Shown piece after piece: positions 11,726 through 11,820 of a stretch of DNA of 11,820 nucleotides (positions are counted from its first letter, which is position 1; every line of letters starts with the position of its first letter). The stretch covers positions 1 to 11,820 of the forward strand of contig LBRX01000029.1 in NCBI GenBank assembly GCA_000991645.1. Direction: 5' to 3'. This stretch comes from Candidatus Moranbacteria bacterium GW2011_GWE2_36_40. Its GTDB lineage: Bacteria > Patescibacteriota > Minisyncoccia > Moranbacterales > GWC2-37-73. The notes beneath the pieces were generated by a model that saw only the letters and a list, made by a program, of their open reading frames with translations, did no database searches and was not told where the DNA came from. Position numbers and translations under genes: made by a program.

Positions 11726-11820
11726 GGCGCTGTTGCCAAACTTAAAAAATTTTACATTTTGGTAAAAACACAATAAATTTCAATCGAATACATTGAGCTC
11801 TATTGTATTTTTATCAACTC
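11726..11820 (-). repeat. Terminal inverted repeat, right copy (probable IS end)
   Basis: This is the perfect inverted partner of 3-97. Its inner edge falls inside the reading frame of the fibre-like gene: codons reading V-W-Q-Q-R lie in the repeat, and a TAA at 11742-11744 closes the frame a few codons into it. This is what an IS inserted into that gene would produce. Both window ends carry the same IS end, so two copies in opposite orientation would flank the segment. An assembly fold-back is the alternative explanation. Confidence 0.75.

Noticed and set aside
3..11820. Linear plasmid or phage with terminal inverted repeats
   Set aside because: The interior is core chromosomal (tRNA-Glu and a dcw operon), with no replication or packaging genes, and the repeats look like IS ends interrupting a gene.

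Overview
The window looks like a piece of a low-GC bacterial chromosome from the candidate phyla radiation (Patescibacteria/Parcubacteria-like). The reasons are AT-rich spacers full of short repeats, small and reduced proteins (a MurF without its N-terminal domain, a tiny FtsL, a 40-aa desulforedoxin), a 'GIGT..P...LDV' surface-fibre protein, and genes that mostly lack strong Shine-Dalgarno sites. TGA serves as a stop (murF and the 73-aa ORF), so the UGA-to-Gly code of Gracilibacteria is not indicated. Lineage is inferred from gene style, not from a marker phylogeny. Every gene I support lies on the minus strand, so the window reads from right to left.

Both ends carry the same 95-bp sequence in inverted orientation (3-97 and 11726-11820). 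Read outward it begins GGCGCTGTTGCCAAACTT, which resembles insertion-sequence termini, best the IS6/IS26 type. The window is therefore probably the segment between two oppositely oriented IS copies. The right-hand copy cuts the 5' part off a surface/tail-fibre-like gene (10596-11708).

Right part, in transcription order: the truncated fibre gene; a 116-bp MITE-like element (copy B); a membrane-anchored PsbP-like protein; a 61-bp repeat with a perfect 14-bp hairpin; recQ; a second MITE-like element (copy A); a 66-aa membrane protein; a 40-aa desulforedoxin; a terminator; and a KilA-N gene behind a promoter that overlaps a 35-bp palindrome.

Middle part: a dcw (division and cell wall) operon, mraZ-rsmH-ftsL-ftsI-murF. 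It starts from a TTGACT-N17-TAATAT promoter with 10-bp-spaced GTGNGG boxes matching the known MraZ operator layout. A long stem-loop in the mraZ leader ends two bases before the start codon. These five genes couple transcriptional control (MraZ), ribosome maturation (RsmH) and septal wall synthesis (FtsL, FtsI, MurF). The cluster stops at murF, without mraY, murD, ftsW or murG.

Left part: an isolated 73-aa ORF of unknown function with a complete expression cassette (strong promoter, hairpin-bearing leader, an 11-nt perfect Shine-Dalgarno, and a branched terminator starting at its stop codon), then tRNA-Glu(CUC) with its own promoter and terminator.

I see no CRISPR array, rRNA, complete transposase gene or clear defence system. 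The strongest leads are the inverted IS-like ends, the pair of covarying MITE-like elements placed just upstream of genes, the mraZ leader structure, and the orphan 73-aa cassette.
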